Positions 26,452 to 36,016 of a DNA stretch of 64,000 nucleotides are shown in pieces. Each line of letters starts with the position of its first letter. The stretch's first letter is position 1. The stretch spans positions 1-64,000 of the forward strand of contig PWKY01000033.1 of assembly GCA_003560595.1 (NCBI GenBank), read 5' to 3'. Position numbers and translations under genes: made by a program. The notes beneath the pieces were generated by a model. That model did no database searches. It saw only the letters and a list, made by a program, of their open reading frames with translations, and was not told the origin of the DNA. The DNA is from Thermoplasmata archaeon. Lineage in GTDB: Archaea; Thermoplasmatota; Thermoplasmata; Halarchaeoplasmatales; Halarchaeoplasmataceae.

Positions 26452-29355
26452 TCAAATCAACTTCTTACATTTCTCAGCCCATGTTTTCATACCAAGGCTC
26501 TCAAATAGGAAGAGAGCTTTTTTCAAATGTTCAGCGGACTCCTTGGTAAGACCGATCTTTTCTAGTAAAATGGCATACTCATAATGATATCTTGCAAGTT
26601 CATATTTATTATCTACTTCTTTGAGTATCTCACCAGACAGCTGGAACTGCTTTATAGCATCATCCCATTCCTTAGCCTCTCGGTAAACCTGACCTAGGAT
26701 GCATCGGCTTAGTCCTTCTTGGGATTTTGCACCGATTTCAGAGGATATAGCAACTGCCTTTTTAGCATATTCCAGGGCAGTTTGAACTTGATTTATCTTC
26801 ACTTCGGCCAGTTTACAGTAGTTATAGATCAATACTCTCTTTTCACCTATTTGTAAGCATATATCTAGGCTGCGTTGGTAGAGTTCCAAGGCCTTATCAA
26901 CATCGCCTCGGAGGTAATGCATCTCCCCAATACCTAGTAGAGACATTGCAGTGCCGTGGATATCTCCAATCTTTCGATGCAGTTCAAAACTCTGTTCGTA
27001 CAGCTCTAAAGCTCTGTCTACATCCCCCATAGTAGAGTACAAACCACCCATGTTGAGGATAGAGAACGAAATGCCCTGCTTATCTCCTATACTCTCTCTT
27101 ATCTCATGACTCCTTTCATAGAATTCGAGTGCCTTGTCAAGCTCACCGGTACTCATGTATAAGATTCCAATATTACCAAGAGCAGCAGCTATTCCGAATT
27201 TATCATCTACGTTTTTCATCACCGATAAGCTTCTTTTGTAGTTCTCGAGTGCTTCTGTAAATTGTCCTTGACTCAAGTAAGTGTTCCCTATTGCTCGAAG
27301 AGCATTACCCACGTCCTTTTGGTCTGCTATATTTTTATGGAAGAGTATTTTTGCCTTCTCGAATATTTGCATAGCCTCGGTATAATTTCCCATACGGGTG
27401 TGTGCAGTTCCCTCTGCAAATAAGTGACGAGCATATTCAGTGTTCTTCTTATCTGTGATGTGTTTTTTTGCCTGAGCTAGTACTTCGAGAGATTCATCAT
27501 ATTCACCCTTTTTCACATGGACCTCTGCAACCTTCCTAAGCATCTTTGCTTTTATTTCATCATCTACAGCGGAATTGGAGGCTTTGGTGAAGTGCCGTAT
27601 CGCTTTATCATACTCTCCTATCAAAGAAAGTACGTCACCCATATCCTCAAGTATGCTGACCTTCTGTTCGGATCCGGCAAACTCCAGAGCCATTCCATAG
27701 AAAGTGACGGCCTCTTCGTTGGCATAAGCATCCTTGGCTTTGTTAGCTGCTTTCAGTAGATATTTAAAAGCCCTAACGTCCTCGCCTTCGTGATAGTGAT
27801 AGGCCAATTCGTTTACAACCTGATCTAAACTGCCTTTGTATAGTTCAAGGATGGTATCGCCGACCATACGGTGATACTCTATCCTTAGATCTTCGAGCAT
27901 ACCATTATAGAGCACATCCTTTATCTTAGCGTGATCAAATCGATATCTATCTTTTTGCGAATGGATCAATTTATGGGTCTTCTCGATATCACTCAAGTTT
28001 CTTAATAATTTCAAACGACCGATCGCCATTATAATACCGATAACTTCCGACCTGAACTCTTCTCCCTGGATACTGGCGCATTCAAGCATCTCCAATTGAT
28101 CATCCCTTAACCTATCGAGACGACGTTTGATAACATCATAAACTCTAGAGGGGAGGTCAATATTCTTTATATCGATGGAAAGTTCCCACCTACCGTTTTC
28201 TTGCTGTCGTATGCAGGACTCCTCAACTAAAAGTTTGATCACCTCTAGAACGAAAAATGGATTACCTTCTGTTTCCTTGTAGATCATTTCTGTGAAATTT
28301 TTCTCAAATTCATCTCCATCAAAAACGGTTTGGAGCAATTCTTCGATCTGTTCATTGTCCAAACGTTCGAGCTTGATCTTATCAAATAGACTCTCTCGAT
28401 TCATGTTCTGCATCGTTTTCTTTAGCTGATGTGTTCGTTCAGACTGGGTTTCCAAAATATCTTCTGGTCGATAGGTTCCGATGATCAATATTCTGTTATC
28501 TCGTGTGTTTCTTGCCAAATAATGGAGCAGGTTCAATGTTGTTTTGTCTGCCCAATGGAGATCATCGATGAATATTATCACCGGATCACCTTGAGATTCC
28601 CGCTGTATCCCCATCAATACATTGTCAAAAAGATTTTCTTGTTTGAGTTTAGGATCATCCACTAAGAATTTTCCGGAGTATTTGTCTGATTTTATCAGCC
28701 AAGATATCTTATTTTTGATATCGGCGATGTTATCCTCAGATCCATCCCAATCATCCAACCTGCTGCCGATCTCTTCTAATATTCTTCGCATATCTTGAAT
28801 TAGAAACTCACTCTGTGTTCCTTTGATCACACATGCTAATGAAGCACTGCTTTGCTTCTGCAAGAGTATGATATGATCACCATATCCGATGGAGTTCAAT
28901 CCCTGGCCTTCTCTGTTCATCAAAGATAGAGAATCTTTAACAAAATTACCAACCGCGTTGAGCATGGATGCGAATATATCATCATCGAGTTCCGTTTTAT
29001 TCCGTTCGGCCTTTGCCGCCACCATACCGCTTACATCTATCAGGTATGCAGATATCACTTGAGGAGGGGGTTTTCCCGCTATAAGGTGATGTAAATCCGA
29101 GTTTCTGAGTCCCTCACGTATGGGCATCAATGGCTCTAAGCTTCCAGCCATACATCGGCCCGTTATTATTTTTACACCCCTTTTTTTAGCCAACTCTAAA
29201 AAATCAGAAACGAGCCTTGTTTTTCCTAAGCCTGCTTCACCGGAGACAAATACTGTGCTGCCCTTGCCTTCTAAAGCTTTATCTAGATGAGCTTGCAGTA
29301 TAGACTCTTCTTCTGATCTGCCCACAATCCCGGGCTTTTCAAACGAAAGCTCCAT
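26452..29355 (-). CDS. AAA/STAND-like ATPase with inserted roadblock-like domain and TPR array
   Basis: This 967-residue protein starts with an ATPase domain: Walker A 'GEAGLGKT' at 39-46 and Walker B 'IFIDDLHWAD' at 261-270. Between the two, residues about 100-235 form an extra domain beginning 'AYLIDVSGMVAAKAE' and continuing with 'SMLNAVGNFV', reminiscent of roadblock/longin folds. A helical region follows, then about ten tetratricopeptide repeats from 540 to the end, with 'GNIGILYMSTGELDKALEFY'-like units. It is probably a cytosolic signal-integrating ATPase. The gene is alone on the minus strand. Confidence 0.8.
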   Translation of the reverse strand: MELSFEKPGIVGRSEEESILQAHLDKALEGKGSTVFVSGEAGLGKTRLVSDFLELAKKRGVKIITGRCMAGSLEPLMPIREGLRNSDLHHLIAGKPPPQVISAYLIDVSGMVAAKAERNKTELDDDIFASMLNAVGNFVKDSLSLMNREGQGLNSIGYGDHIILLQKQSSASLACVIKGTQSEFLIQDMRRILEEIGSRLDDWDGSEDNIADIKNKISWLIKSDKYSGKFLVDDPKLKQENLFDNVLMGIQRESQGDPVIIFIDDLHWADKTTLNLLHYLARNTRDNRILIIGTYRPEDILETQSERTHQLKKTMQNMNRESLFDKIKLERLDNEQIEELLQTVFDGDEFEKNFTEMIYKETEGNPFFVLEVIKLLVEESCIRQQENGRWELSIDIKNIDLPSRVYDVIKRRLDRLRDDQLEMLECASIQGEEFRSEVIGIIMAIGRLKLLRNLSDIEKTHKLIHSQKDRYRFDHAKIKDVLYNGMLEDLRIEYHRMVGDTILELYKGSLDQVVNELAYHYHEGEDVRAFKYLLKAANKAKDAYANEEAVTFYGMALEFAGSEQKVSILEDMGDVLSLIGEYDKAIRHFTKASNSAVDDEIKAKMLRKVAEVHVKKGEYDESLEVLAQAKKHITDKKNTEYARHLFAEGTAHTRMGNYTEAMQIFEKAKILFHKNIADQKDVGNALRAIGNTYLSQGQFTEALENYKRSLSVMKNVDDKFGIAAALGNIGILYMSTGELDKALEFYERSHEIRESIGDKQGISFSILNMGGLYSTMGDVDRALELYEQSFELHRKIGDIHGTAMSLLGIGEMHYLRGDVDKALELYQRSLDICLQIGEKRVLIYNYCKLAEVKINQVQTALEYAKKAVAISSEIGAKSQEGLSRCILGQVYREAKEWDDAIKQFQLSGEILKEVDNKYELARYHYEYAILLEKIGLTKESAEHLKKALFLFESLGMKTWAEKCKKLI

Positions 29356-29524
29356 GATAGTTCTTAACGAGATGTTTATAGATATACATATCGGAGGATA
29401 GCGGTGCTGATGATTTTAGTAATGGATCTAGTACTTTTTAACGGTGATCACAATACATTTGAGGAAAAATATTTAGGATATGATCTACCTCGCACATATC
29501 TATTTTATCTTATTCCTTCGTGAT

Positions 29525-29674
29525 CTAGTCGTCGGTAATAGTATCACTTCCATCATCACCTTTCTTCATCATGTACCCGATAGCCTCCAGTTTTATCGTT
29601 ATTATCACGACTAGCATTATGATCATCCCAGTTCCGATCGTATCGTCCTTATCGAAGCTCGCTCTTAATTCCAT
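29525..29674 (-). CDS. Small single-pass membrane protein, 49 residues
   Basis: This short frame starts with an ATG at 29672-29674 and ends in TAG at 29525-29527. It has a charged N terminus, one hydrophobic helix at about 13-28, 'IGTGMIIMLVVIITI', and an acidic tail with KKGDDGSD. A CAGG element lies a few bases upstream. The composition is typical of a real single-helix membrane peptide and unlike a random frame. I recognise no family. It sits alone between the TPR ATPase and the NIF3-like gene. Confidence 0.55.
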   Translation of the reverse strand: MELRASFDKDDTIGTGMIIMLVVIITIKLEAIGYMMKKGDDGSDTITDD

Positions 29675-29770
29675 ATATCCTGGTCTGTAATTTGTTAAAG
29701 ACCTTCACACATCGTAGATAATAGACAGAAAACATTAATTAATACCGGTAACTGCAATTAGTAGATAACT

Positions 29771-30727
29771 ATGAAATTACAGGAGATTTACGCACTTGCG
29801 GTTAAAAAGGGAAAGGAAGTAGACCCCCGAGGTAAAGAGGCTTTGGAAAAGTTGACCGAAGAAGAGAAAGAAAAGTACGATGAGCTGAAGGGAAAGGACA
29901 AAGAGGTGTACGACGAACAGCGATTAAAGAACCCCTTCCACGATACAAGACTTCTTCATGGTGACGATGACAAAGAAGTCAAAGGAGTCATGGTAGGTAT
30001 AGATTTCAGTACAGGTGAAGTAACACTTGCAGATAGATTGAGAGAAAAAGGAAAGAACGTTGATCTGATGATCAGCCATCACCCAAGCGGCCTGGGTGTA
30101 GCCGGTCTGCCCGAAGTGATGCACCTTCAAAAAGATGTACTGTATCAATGGGGAGTACCGATCAACATCGCAGAATCCTTGATGAACGAAAGGATAAGTG
30201 AAGTGGAAAGAAGAGTAAAGGGCAGGAATTACAATAAAACTCTGGACGCCGCCAGGCTCTTGGACATACCCTTCATGTGTGTTCACACCCCTGCGGATAA
30301 CCTAGTCAACGATCATCTGGTCAACCTGGTAGAGGAAACAGAATTAAATACGGTTAAGGACGTCCTCGAGATGCTGAAAGAGATACCAGAATATCACGAA
30401 GCCAGGAAGTACGGTGACGGCCCCTTCGTTTTGATAGGTAGTGAGGATAGACGTGCAGGTAAGGTCGTTATAGAGATGACCGGCGGGACCGAGGGTTCAA
30501 AAAAATCCTACGAAAAACTCGCTCAGTCGGGTGTCGGCACGGTCATCGGAATGCACCTGAGCGAAGACCACCGTAAGCAAGCGGAAAAACATCACATCAA
30601 TTACGTCATCGCCGGACACATGGCCAGTGATTCGTTGGGACTCAATCTGTTCCTTGATGAGTTAGAGAAGGAGGGAGTAGAAATATTCCCATGCAGCGGA
30701 TTCATTCGTCACTCCCGTAATAAATGA
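29771..30727 (+). CDS. NIF3-like (DUF34) metal-binding protein
   Basis: The 318-residue protein has the spaced metal-binding motifs of the NIF3/GTP cyclohydrolase-I-like family: 'MISHHPSGLG' near 98, 'VHTPADN' near 173 and 'AGHMASDSLGLNLF' near 285. Family members form hexamers with a dinuclear metal centre, and their reaction is unsettled. An N-terminal extension of about 70 charged residues precedes the core. Its stop overlaps the ABC gene as ATGA, so the two are co-translated. Confidence 0.82.
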   Translation: MKLQEIYALAVKKGKEVDPRGKEALEKLTEEEKEKYDELKGKDKEVYDEQRLKNPFHDTRLLHGDDDKEVKGVMVGIDFSTGEVTLADRLREKGKNVDLMISHHPSGLGVAGLPEVMHLQKDVLYQWGVPINIAESLMNERISEVERRVKGRNYNKTLDAARLLDIPFMCVHTPADNLVNDHLVNLVEETELNTVKDVLEMLKEIPEYHEARKYGDGPFVLIGSEDRRAGKVVIEMTGGTEGSKKSYEKLAQSGVGTVIGMHLSEDHRKQAEKHHINYVIAGHMASDSLGLNLFLDELEKEGVEIFPCSGFIRHSRNK

Positions 30728-31452
30728 TAGAAATCAAGGATCTAAGAAAAAGATACGACGGATTCCTAGCTCTAAAAGGGGTATCTCTAAAGGTCAATCC
30801 AGGTGAAGTATTCGTACTCCTAGGTTCCAACGGTGCCGGTAAAACCACTTTGATAAAGATACTGACCGGTTTGCTAAAAGCTACTGAAGGAGAGGCGCTA
30901 ATAGACGGTGTATCCGTTTGGGATGAGGTGAAAAGCAGAGAGCGATTCGGATATATGCCGGAACATCCACACCTTTACGACAGGTTGACCGCTAGGGAGT
31001 TCCTTGAAACCATGGGTTCTTTGAAAGGTGTAAATGAATCCACAGTCAAGGATAGGATAAATAAACTATCGAAGGGATTAGAACTGGATCGGGTCATCGA
31101 CTCTGAGATCAGCAGTTATTCCAAGGGTATGAAACAAAAAGTACTCTTCGCTAATTCGCTTATAAACAACCCGCCTAACCTGATACTGGATGAACCAACT
31201 AGCGGCCTGGATCCAAGGTTCACCCGGTACATCAAGATGCGTATAAGAGACCAAGCCGTTAAAGGAAAGACCGTACTCATGAGTACACACATTACTTCTA
31301 TAACGGAAGAGATCGCAGATAGGGTGGCCATAATCGAAGAGGGTGATATAGTCGCTCAGGGGACCGTCGGAGAGCTCTTCGAGCGATGTGGATGTGATTC
31401 TTTGGAAGAGGTGTTCATAGAGGTGGTGAACCACGCCAGGTCACGCGCTTGA
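30724..31452 (+). CDS. ABC transporter ATP-binding protein
   Basis: This is the nucleotide-binding subunit of an ABC-2 type exporter. Walker A 'GSNGAGKTTL' is near residue 33, the signature 'SSYSKGMKQK' near 134 and Walker B 'NLILDEPTSGLDP' near 154. At 242 residues it is a normal single-domain subunit. It overlaps the NIF3-like gene upstream by 4 nt and is followed 10 nt later by a permease. Confidence 0.93.
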   Translation: MIEIKDLRKRYDGFLALKGVSLKVNPGEVFVLLGSNGAGKTTLIKILTGLLKATEGEALIDGVSVWDEVKSRERFGYMPEHPHLYDRLTAREFLETMGSLKGVNESTVKDRINKLSKGLELDRVIDSEISSYSKGMKQKVLFANSLINNPPNLILDEPTSGLDPRFTRYIKMRIRDQAVKGKTVLMSTHITSITEEIADRVAIIEEGDIVAQGTVGELFERCGCDSLEEVFIEVVNHARSRA

Positions 31453-31462
31453 GATCTTTTCG

Positions 31463-32911
31463 TTGGAAGTGATCAAAGCTTACAGGTTAACCAAGAAAAA
31501 GATAACTAAAAATCCCATCGTCACAGCATGGTTTCTGATACTTTTGTTCGCAGGAGTAAGGATGACCTTGTTCGTTATCGAAGTCCTAGCAGATGTAGAA
31601 GATCTTTTCATAGAACCCTCCAGGGCGGACATACTTTTTGCCCTGTTCTTCGTTTTGATGGCGAAGGCTTCGACAGAGACCACCGAGGATACTTTCAACA
31701 ATCAAACACTGCAGTACTTTTTTACCTCCCCTGTCAAAAACGTCCACATACTTTTATCACGTTTGTTCAAAGTTTTCTGGTACAATCTACTTCTGGTGGG
31801 AGTGGTCATGTCCATCATCACTATGATGGTTAAGTTAGAAGGTATAACGTTACCCACCGACCACTTGTTTTATCCCCAGCTATATTCTCTCATGATCCTA
31901 GCACCCATCACTGGATTCAACATATCCCTCTTTTCGAAACAGGAGTCCCTCATTTTAAAAATACTAACGTTAACGGTCTATGGACAGATATTAACGGCGG
32001 TCTGGTGGATCTTGAATTCTTCATCAGAATTATCAACTCAACTGATGTACACACTCCTACTTACCCCTATCTCTTTGATTATAACACTGATATGCACTCC
32101 CTTGTTCAAACGTGCCTGGGTAGCGGGTATCAAAGGTAAAAACAGTCAGATACTGCGATTTCATCGAAAGAAGGACTTTTTACCTAACTTCATGCCTACC
32201 TGCATAAGAAAAGTAGCACAAGCAGAGATATTGAGAAGGATAAGGAACAGACAGATACCGGCAACTGTAGGTGTTACCGCGGTTTTAAGCATAGGGCTAC
32301 TTTTTATCTTCCATCAACTCGGTCCAGATCCGGATATCGGGTTAGATATGGGTAAGTACTTCTATCCTGCACTGATAGCGATGACCGCTTACACCGTTGT
32401 GGTGATACACAGTGTTATACCCTCTCTCACCCTTTTCAGCCGTGACGGAAAGCGGCTTTGGGCCTTGAGAACCACCTCTGCCAGCCCTGGTAGTATCGTA
32501 TGGGGTAAGGGTAGTTCATCACTGCTTTTCTCACCATTGACTACCATCATAGTCATCTTACCCATAACTATAGTGTTGCATTATCCGACCATATTCATCT
32601 TATTTGCCGTAACGGCGACCTTAACCATGTACTTTTTATTCACAGGCATCGGAGTTTGGATGGGGATCATGTTTCCGAACTTCGACGAAAGTACCCGTGG
32701 GGCACCTGATGTGATGATAATGTACACATCCCTGATGATATGTCTGTTGAGCGGAGGATTATTTTTGGCGTTACCCACGGCTATACTTGAGATCGATAGA
32801 TTTCTTGGGTTGTTAGCCTGCATCCTAGCGGCAGACGCCGCCGCAGCAGTGATGTTCATCCTTTTCAAGCATTCAGCAAAAAAGTACGAGGATATGGAGA
32901 TCAATATTTGA
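31463..32911 (+). CDS. ABC transporter permease
   Basis: The 482-residue integral membrane protein shows about a dozen hydrophobic segments in two sets, separated by a basic cytosolic stretch, 'FHRKKDF', near residue 236. It is the likely partner of the ATP-binding subunit 10 nt upstream. The substrate cannot be read from the sequence. The start is a TTG at 31463, with a GTG two codons later as an alternative. Neither has a strong Shine-Dalgarno element, so the first residues are uncertain. Confidence 0.85.
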   Translation: MEVIKAYRLTKKKITKNPIVTAWFLILLFAGVRMTLFVIEVLADVEDLFIEPSRADILFALFFVLMAKASTETTEDTFNNQTLQYFFTSPVKNVHILLSRLFKVFWYNLLLVGVVMSIITMMVKLEGITLPTDHLFYPQLYSLMILAPITGFNISLFSKQESLILKILTLTVYGQILTAVWWILNSSSELSTQLMYTLLLTPISLIITLICTPLFKRAWVAGIKGKNSQILRFHRKKDFLPNFMPTCIRKVAQAEILRRIRNRQIPATVGVTAVLSIGLLFIFHQLGPDPDIGLDMGKYFYPALIAMTAYTVVVIHSVIPSLTLFSRDGKRLWALRTTSASPGSIVWGKGSSSLLFSPLTTIIVILPITIVLHYPTIFILFAVTATLTMYFLFTGIGVWMGIMFPNFDESTRGAPDVMIMYTSLMICLLSGGLFLALPTAILEIDRFLGLLACILAADAAAAVMFILFKHSAKKYEDMEINI

Positions 32912-32952
32912 GGAGCGTAAGAATATTATACACACTACTCGGTTGTTTTGTT

Positions 32953-33504
32953 ATGAAGTTACTCGTGTGCATAAGCGGTGCATCCGGTGTTATCTACGGT
33001 GAAAGGCTGCTGAGATCACTTACGGATGTTGAAGCGGTCGACTTGGTCATATCGGAGGCCGCTAAAAAGATGATAGATCTGGAATTAGATGTGGATGTTA
33101 ACACCATAAGGGCCTTGGTAAGAAATACTTTTGAACCAGACCAGATGGAAGCTCCACCTGCATCAGGAAGTTCGTTGTACGATGCGGTAATAGTTGTACC
33201 ATGCTCAGTTTCAACGCTTTCAAAGATAGCCCAGGGGATAGCGGACAACTTGATCACACGGTCAGCCGCAGTGGCTTTAAAAGAAAATAAAAAGCTGATA
33301 TTGGTCCCTAGAGAAACCCCATTATCCAAGATACACCTTGAAAACATGGTATCTATTTGTACGGCCGGTGGAACGATACTACCTGCATGCCCCGGCTTTT
33401 ACGGGGACCCAAAAAGTATTGATGATCTGGTTGACTTTATAGTAGGTAAGATGCTTGACTGTTTAGGTATAGACAATGAAGTATACCACCGTTGGAAATC
33501 TTAG
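32953..33504 (+). CDS. ubiX: UbiX-like flavin prenyltransferase
   Basis: This flavoprotein attaches dimethylallyl phosphate to FMN to make the prenyl-FMN cofactor of UbiD decarboxylases. The N-terminal 'CISGASGVIYGERLL' flavin motif and 'VVPCSVSTLSKIAQGIADNL' define the family. The length from the ATG at 32953 is 183, as expected. The TATA-like 'AATATTATAC' at about 32924-32933 makes this a leaderless start. The longer frame upstream adds unsupported residues. No UbiD gene is in the window. Confidence 0.92.
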   Translation: MKLLVCISGASGVIYGERLLRSLTDVEAVDLVISEAAKKMIDLELDVDVNTIRALVRNTFEPDQMEAPPASGSSLYDAVIVVPCSVSTLSKIAQGIADNLITRSAAVALKENKKLILVPRETPLSKIHLENMVSICTAGGTILPACPGFYGDPKSIDDLVDFIVGKMLDCLGIDNEVYHRWKS

Positions 33505-35549
33505 AACCTTTTTTTACCTCTCAGATCTTCTACATGGTCAAATTCCTTCTTGGTGATGCTAATTTCTGACTCGGCCATGGAACTAGGATTCAGGTGTGCC
33601 ATGTAGGTAGTACCGTTCAAAGAACAAGTGTCGGTAGTTTTCTTCAAGAACTTAGAAACCCTTTCGAATCCGTTCTCCACTATCAAGTATTCCAATCCAT
33701 CGAGAAGTATCACTCCTCTGCCATTTTCCTTCGAGAAGTTGGATATAGCTCTGACTATTTCGAATTCCAACCTCGTAGGGTCCAAAATCTCGTGTTCGCT
33801 GGAGTCATGGTCAGTTAACCACATTATATCCACCTTGGGTAGGGAATATTTTTCACGGATCTTAGATGGTATCTTTGTAGTGATCACCAATCCAGGGACC
33901 CCTTCCTTCAAAAAATCAGAGTATATTGAGAAGGTTTCCGTTCCATGATCCTCGAGGAACAGATAATTGTAGCCCTCCCTCAATTTTCTTTGACGTCCGT
34001 TGCAAACTGGACATTTTACGGTCAGTAAATTCTTGTCCTTCGGGATGGTAAATATCTCGTCACACACGTTACATTTGTGTTTCTTTCCACTTATGGGTTT
34101 TTTGACTGTTTTTTTGACCGGTGCCGTTTTCATTTTCTTTTTCCTAGGAGGTTTGATGTCTTCCTCGGGGATGTCCCGGGATCTCTTCTCATAAACCACC
34201 TTGGACAAGATTAAACTTGAAGCTACAAAAGCACCCGCTATGACTATGAGATACAACCCTCCTATGTACAGTGGGCCTATAGATGGGAAAAAGTATAGTA
34301 TCAACACAACTATGGACATGATCCTTGTCGATATGTGTGTAAAGGTGTCTTTCTCCGCTTTGGAACGACGAGAACTGTGATATACCTCTCGATGTTTTTT
34401 GAATTGTGATTTAGGGAATTTTACAGTTAGGTATGCAGCTACCGCTGCAATAACGAAAAGTAATTGAGGATTTTCGATGATATTTAACTGCTTCCAACGT
34501 ATCTGTGCGGTAGGTTCGTCTGACCCATCATACTCTACCGAATAACGGAGTAGTTGACCTGCGGGAGTCCTGATGATGTATAAGGTACCGTCTTCGTAAT
34601 TCGGATTATAATAGCTGTGGGTACCGACAACATAGGTCCAGTGTGAGAGTTGAGAGTCACCCCTCCATTCCACTCCGGTACCGTAGAAAGCACGTAATTC
34701 ATCACCGTCGTTGAATTCAAAACCTTCGAGCAACTCCACTCCACCGTCTTCAGATATCACATAATTATATTCTTCAGGGGGGCTTAATACGGTGTCGTTT
34801 ACACCGGGTCCAAATCGGATCAGCCTTGCCTGGGGATCACCATCTTTTACCAGAAGACCATCGTGTTCAAGTTGAAATTCATGTGAAGTTAGAGTTTCAT
34901 TGGCGGATATCAATATCTCCTCTCTGGGAATTATTATTGCATCGAAAAGCGCTGTGAGCACCCGGTGGTCGGCGATGTTTAAATTATGTTCCTGTGTACC
35001 AGGTGTTTCATGAAAACTTATGGTGAATTTGATCTCTATGGAAGAGGTATCATCGGCGGTACTACCTATCAGACCGACTGTATCATCATGTATGTTGTTA
35101 GAGGCGAGTGACGAACGGGTTATCTTTACTCCGTGATAATCGATATGATCATTTGGGTCGATGTCCCGCTGAGGAGTAAATCCGTATCTCGTGTAAGCGT
35201 TATTAGCACGATAACTATCCAAAGTCGTCCCCCTCTGCAAGTAAGATTCCAACATCTGACTGGTTTGAAGATATTGATTCAGATGTTGCTCCGTCAATTG
35301 GCCCTCACCATCACCTACACTCATTATCAATGCTCTACGGAGGTCTCTAGCGGCTTCTCCAGTAAGATGCCAACGTACGTTGCCTCCACCTACTTCCCCG
35401 GCTTGGGGGATCAACTGCAGATTAGTGTTAACTTTGAGGGTGCCTCCATCTGTACCGGCTGTTTCCGTAGATCCGATCATGGATAACATTGGGGATAAAA
35501 GTGCTATCGCAAATAGTATCGCTATAACTTTGATTATTTTCCTCGACAT
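33501..35549 (-). CDS. Membrane-anchored DUF835 protein with large extracytoplasmic domain
   Basis: The 682-residue protein has a signal-anchor at about 3-24, a long extracellular region of roughly 330 residues, three membrane helices between about 370 and 455, a basic linker, a CxxC zinc ribbon ('KCNVCDE', 'VKCPVCNG') and a C-terminal DUF835 domain of about 140 residues, which starts with 'YNYLFLEDHG'. DUF835 is common in Thermoplasmatota and Thermococci sensor-like proteins. The ATG at 35549 is leaderless behind a minus-strand TATA at 35577-35588. The extracellular part is unrecognised. Confidence 0.8.
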   Translation of the reverse strand: MSRKIIKVIAILFAIALLSPMLSMIGSTETAGTDGGTLKVNTNLQLIPQAGEVGGGNVRWHLTGEAARDLRRALIMSVGDGEGQLTEQHLNQYLQTSQMLESYLQRGTTLDSYRANNAYTRYGFTPQRDIDPNDHIDYHGVKITRSSLASNNIHDDTVGLIGSTADDTSSIEIKFTISFHETPGTQEHNLNIADHRVLTALFDAIIIPREEILISANETLTSHEFQLEHDGLLVKDGDPQARLIRFGPGVNDTVLSPPEEYNYVISEDGGVELLEGFEFNDGDELRAFYGTGVEWRGDSQLSHWTYVVGTHSYYNPNYEDGTLYIIRTPAGQLLRYSVEYDGSDEPTAQIRWKQLNIIENPQLLFVIAAVAAYLTVKFPKSQFKKHREVYHSSRRSKAEKDTFTHISTRIMSIVVLILYFFPSIGPLYIGGLYLIVIAGAFVASSLILSKVVYEKRSRDIPEEDIKPPRKKKMKTAPVKKTVKKPISGKKHKCNVCDEIFTIPKDKNLLTVKCPVCNGRQRKLREGYNYLFLEDHGTETFSIYSDFLKEGVPGLVITTKIPSKIREKYSLPKVDIMWLTDHDSSEHEILDPTRLEFEIVRAISNFSKENGRGVILLDGLEYLIVENGFERVSKFLKKTTDTCSLNGTTYMAHLNPSSMAESEISITKKEFDHVEDLRGKKRF

Positions 35550-35576
35550 TTTGCTCAATGATAGAAGTATCATAGA

Positions 35577-35622
35577 GATATATAATTGTGATGGAAGAGG
35601 AAAACATACGTTTGATTTATAT
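35577..35622. promoter_or_regulatory. Divergent promoter region
   Basis: Two TATA-like boxes face outward. On the minus strand 'AATTATATATC' (35577-35588) serves the DUF835 gene, and on the plus strand 'GATTTATATAAC' (35611-35622) serves the HTH gene, whose ATG at 35649 is then leaderless. The short shared space could allow the HTH product to act on both. Confidence 0.5.
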
Positions 35623-35648
35623 AACCGTAAACCTATTACCTGTTTGCT

Positions 35649-35963
35649 ATGAAAAAAAGCCCGCTAACCTCTAAAGTAGGAGAAGAACTAGAGATACTTG
35701 CAAGAACTGTGGATATCTTGACTACGGTGGAAAAGGAACAGCCGGTAGGAATATCCCGACTGAGTGAAATATTGGATATCCCAGAACATAAGGTCAGATA
35801 TTCATTGAGGATGCTTCAAAAAGAAGGGATAATAAAACCAACGGGAGGCGGAGCCGTTATATCCTCGGAACATAAGGATTTCAAAAAACATCTAAAAGAT
35901 ATACTTAAAGAGTTGGAAAATTCCGTAGATAGGGTGCGAGAAGTTCTAGAAAAAGATATTTGA
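35649..35963 (+). CDS. Winged-helix transcriptional regulator
   Basis: The 104-residue protein has an HTH core, 'GISRLSEILDIPEHKVRYSL', near 37-56, followed by a wing 'TGGGAVISSEH' and a C-terminal coiled segment likely used for dimers. It is probably a small DNA-binding repressor or activator. It is divergent from the DUF835 gene and lies upstream of DUF432-MscS, which has its own promoter. The target genes are unknown. Confidence 0.78.
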   Translation: MKKSPLTSKVGEELEILARTVDILTTVEKEQPVGISRLSEILDIPEHKVRYSLRMLQKEGIIKPTGGGAVISSEHKDFKKHLKDILKELENSVDRVREVLEKDI

Positions 35964-36016
35964 ATCATACAAAATTTTACCCAAAATTCATATAAACCCT
36001 AGTGATTATATTTTTC

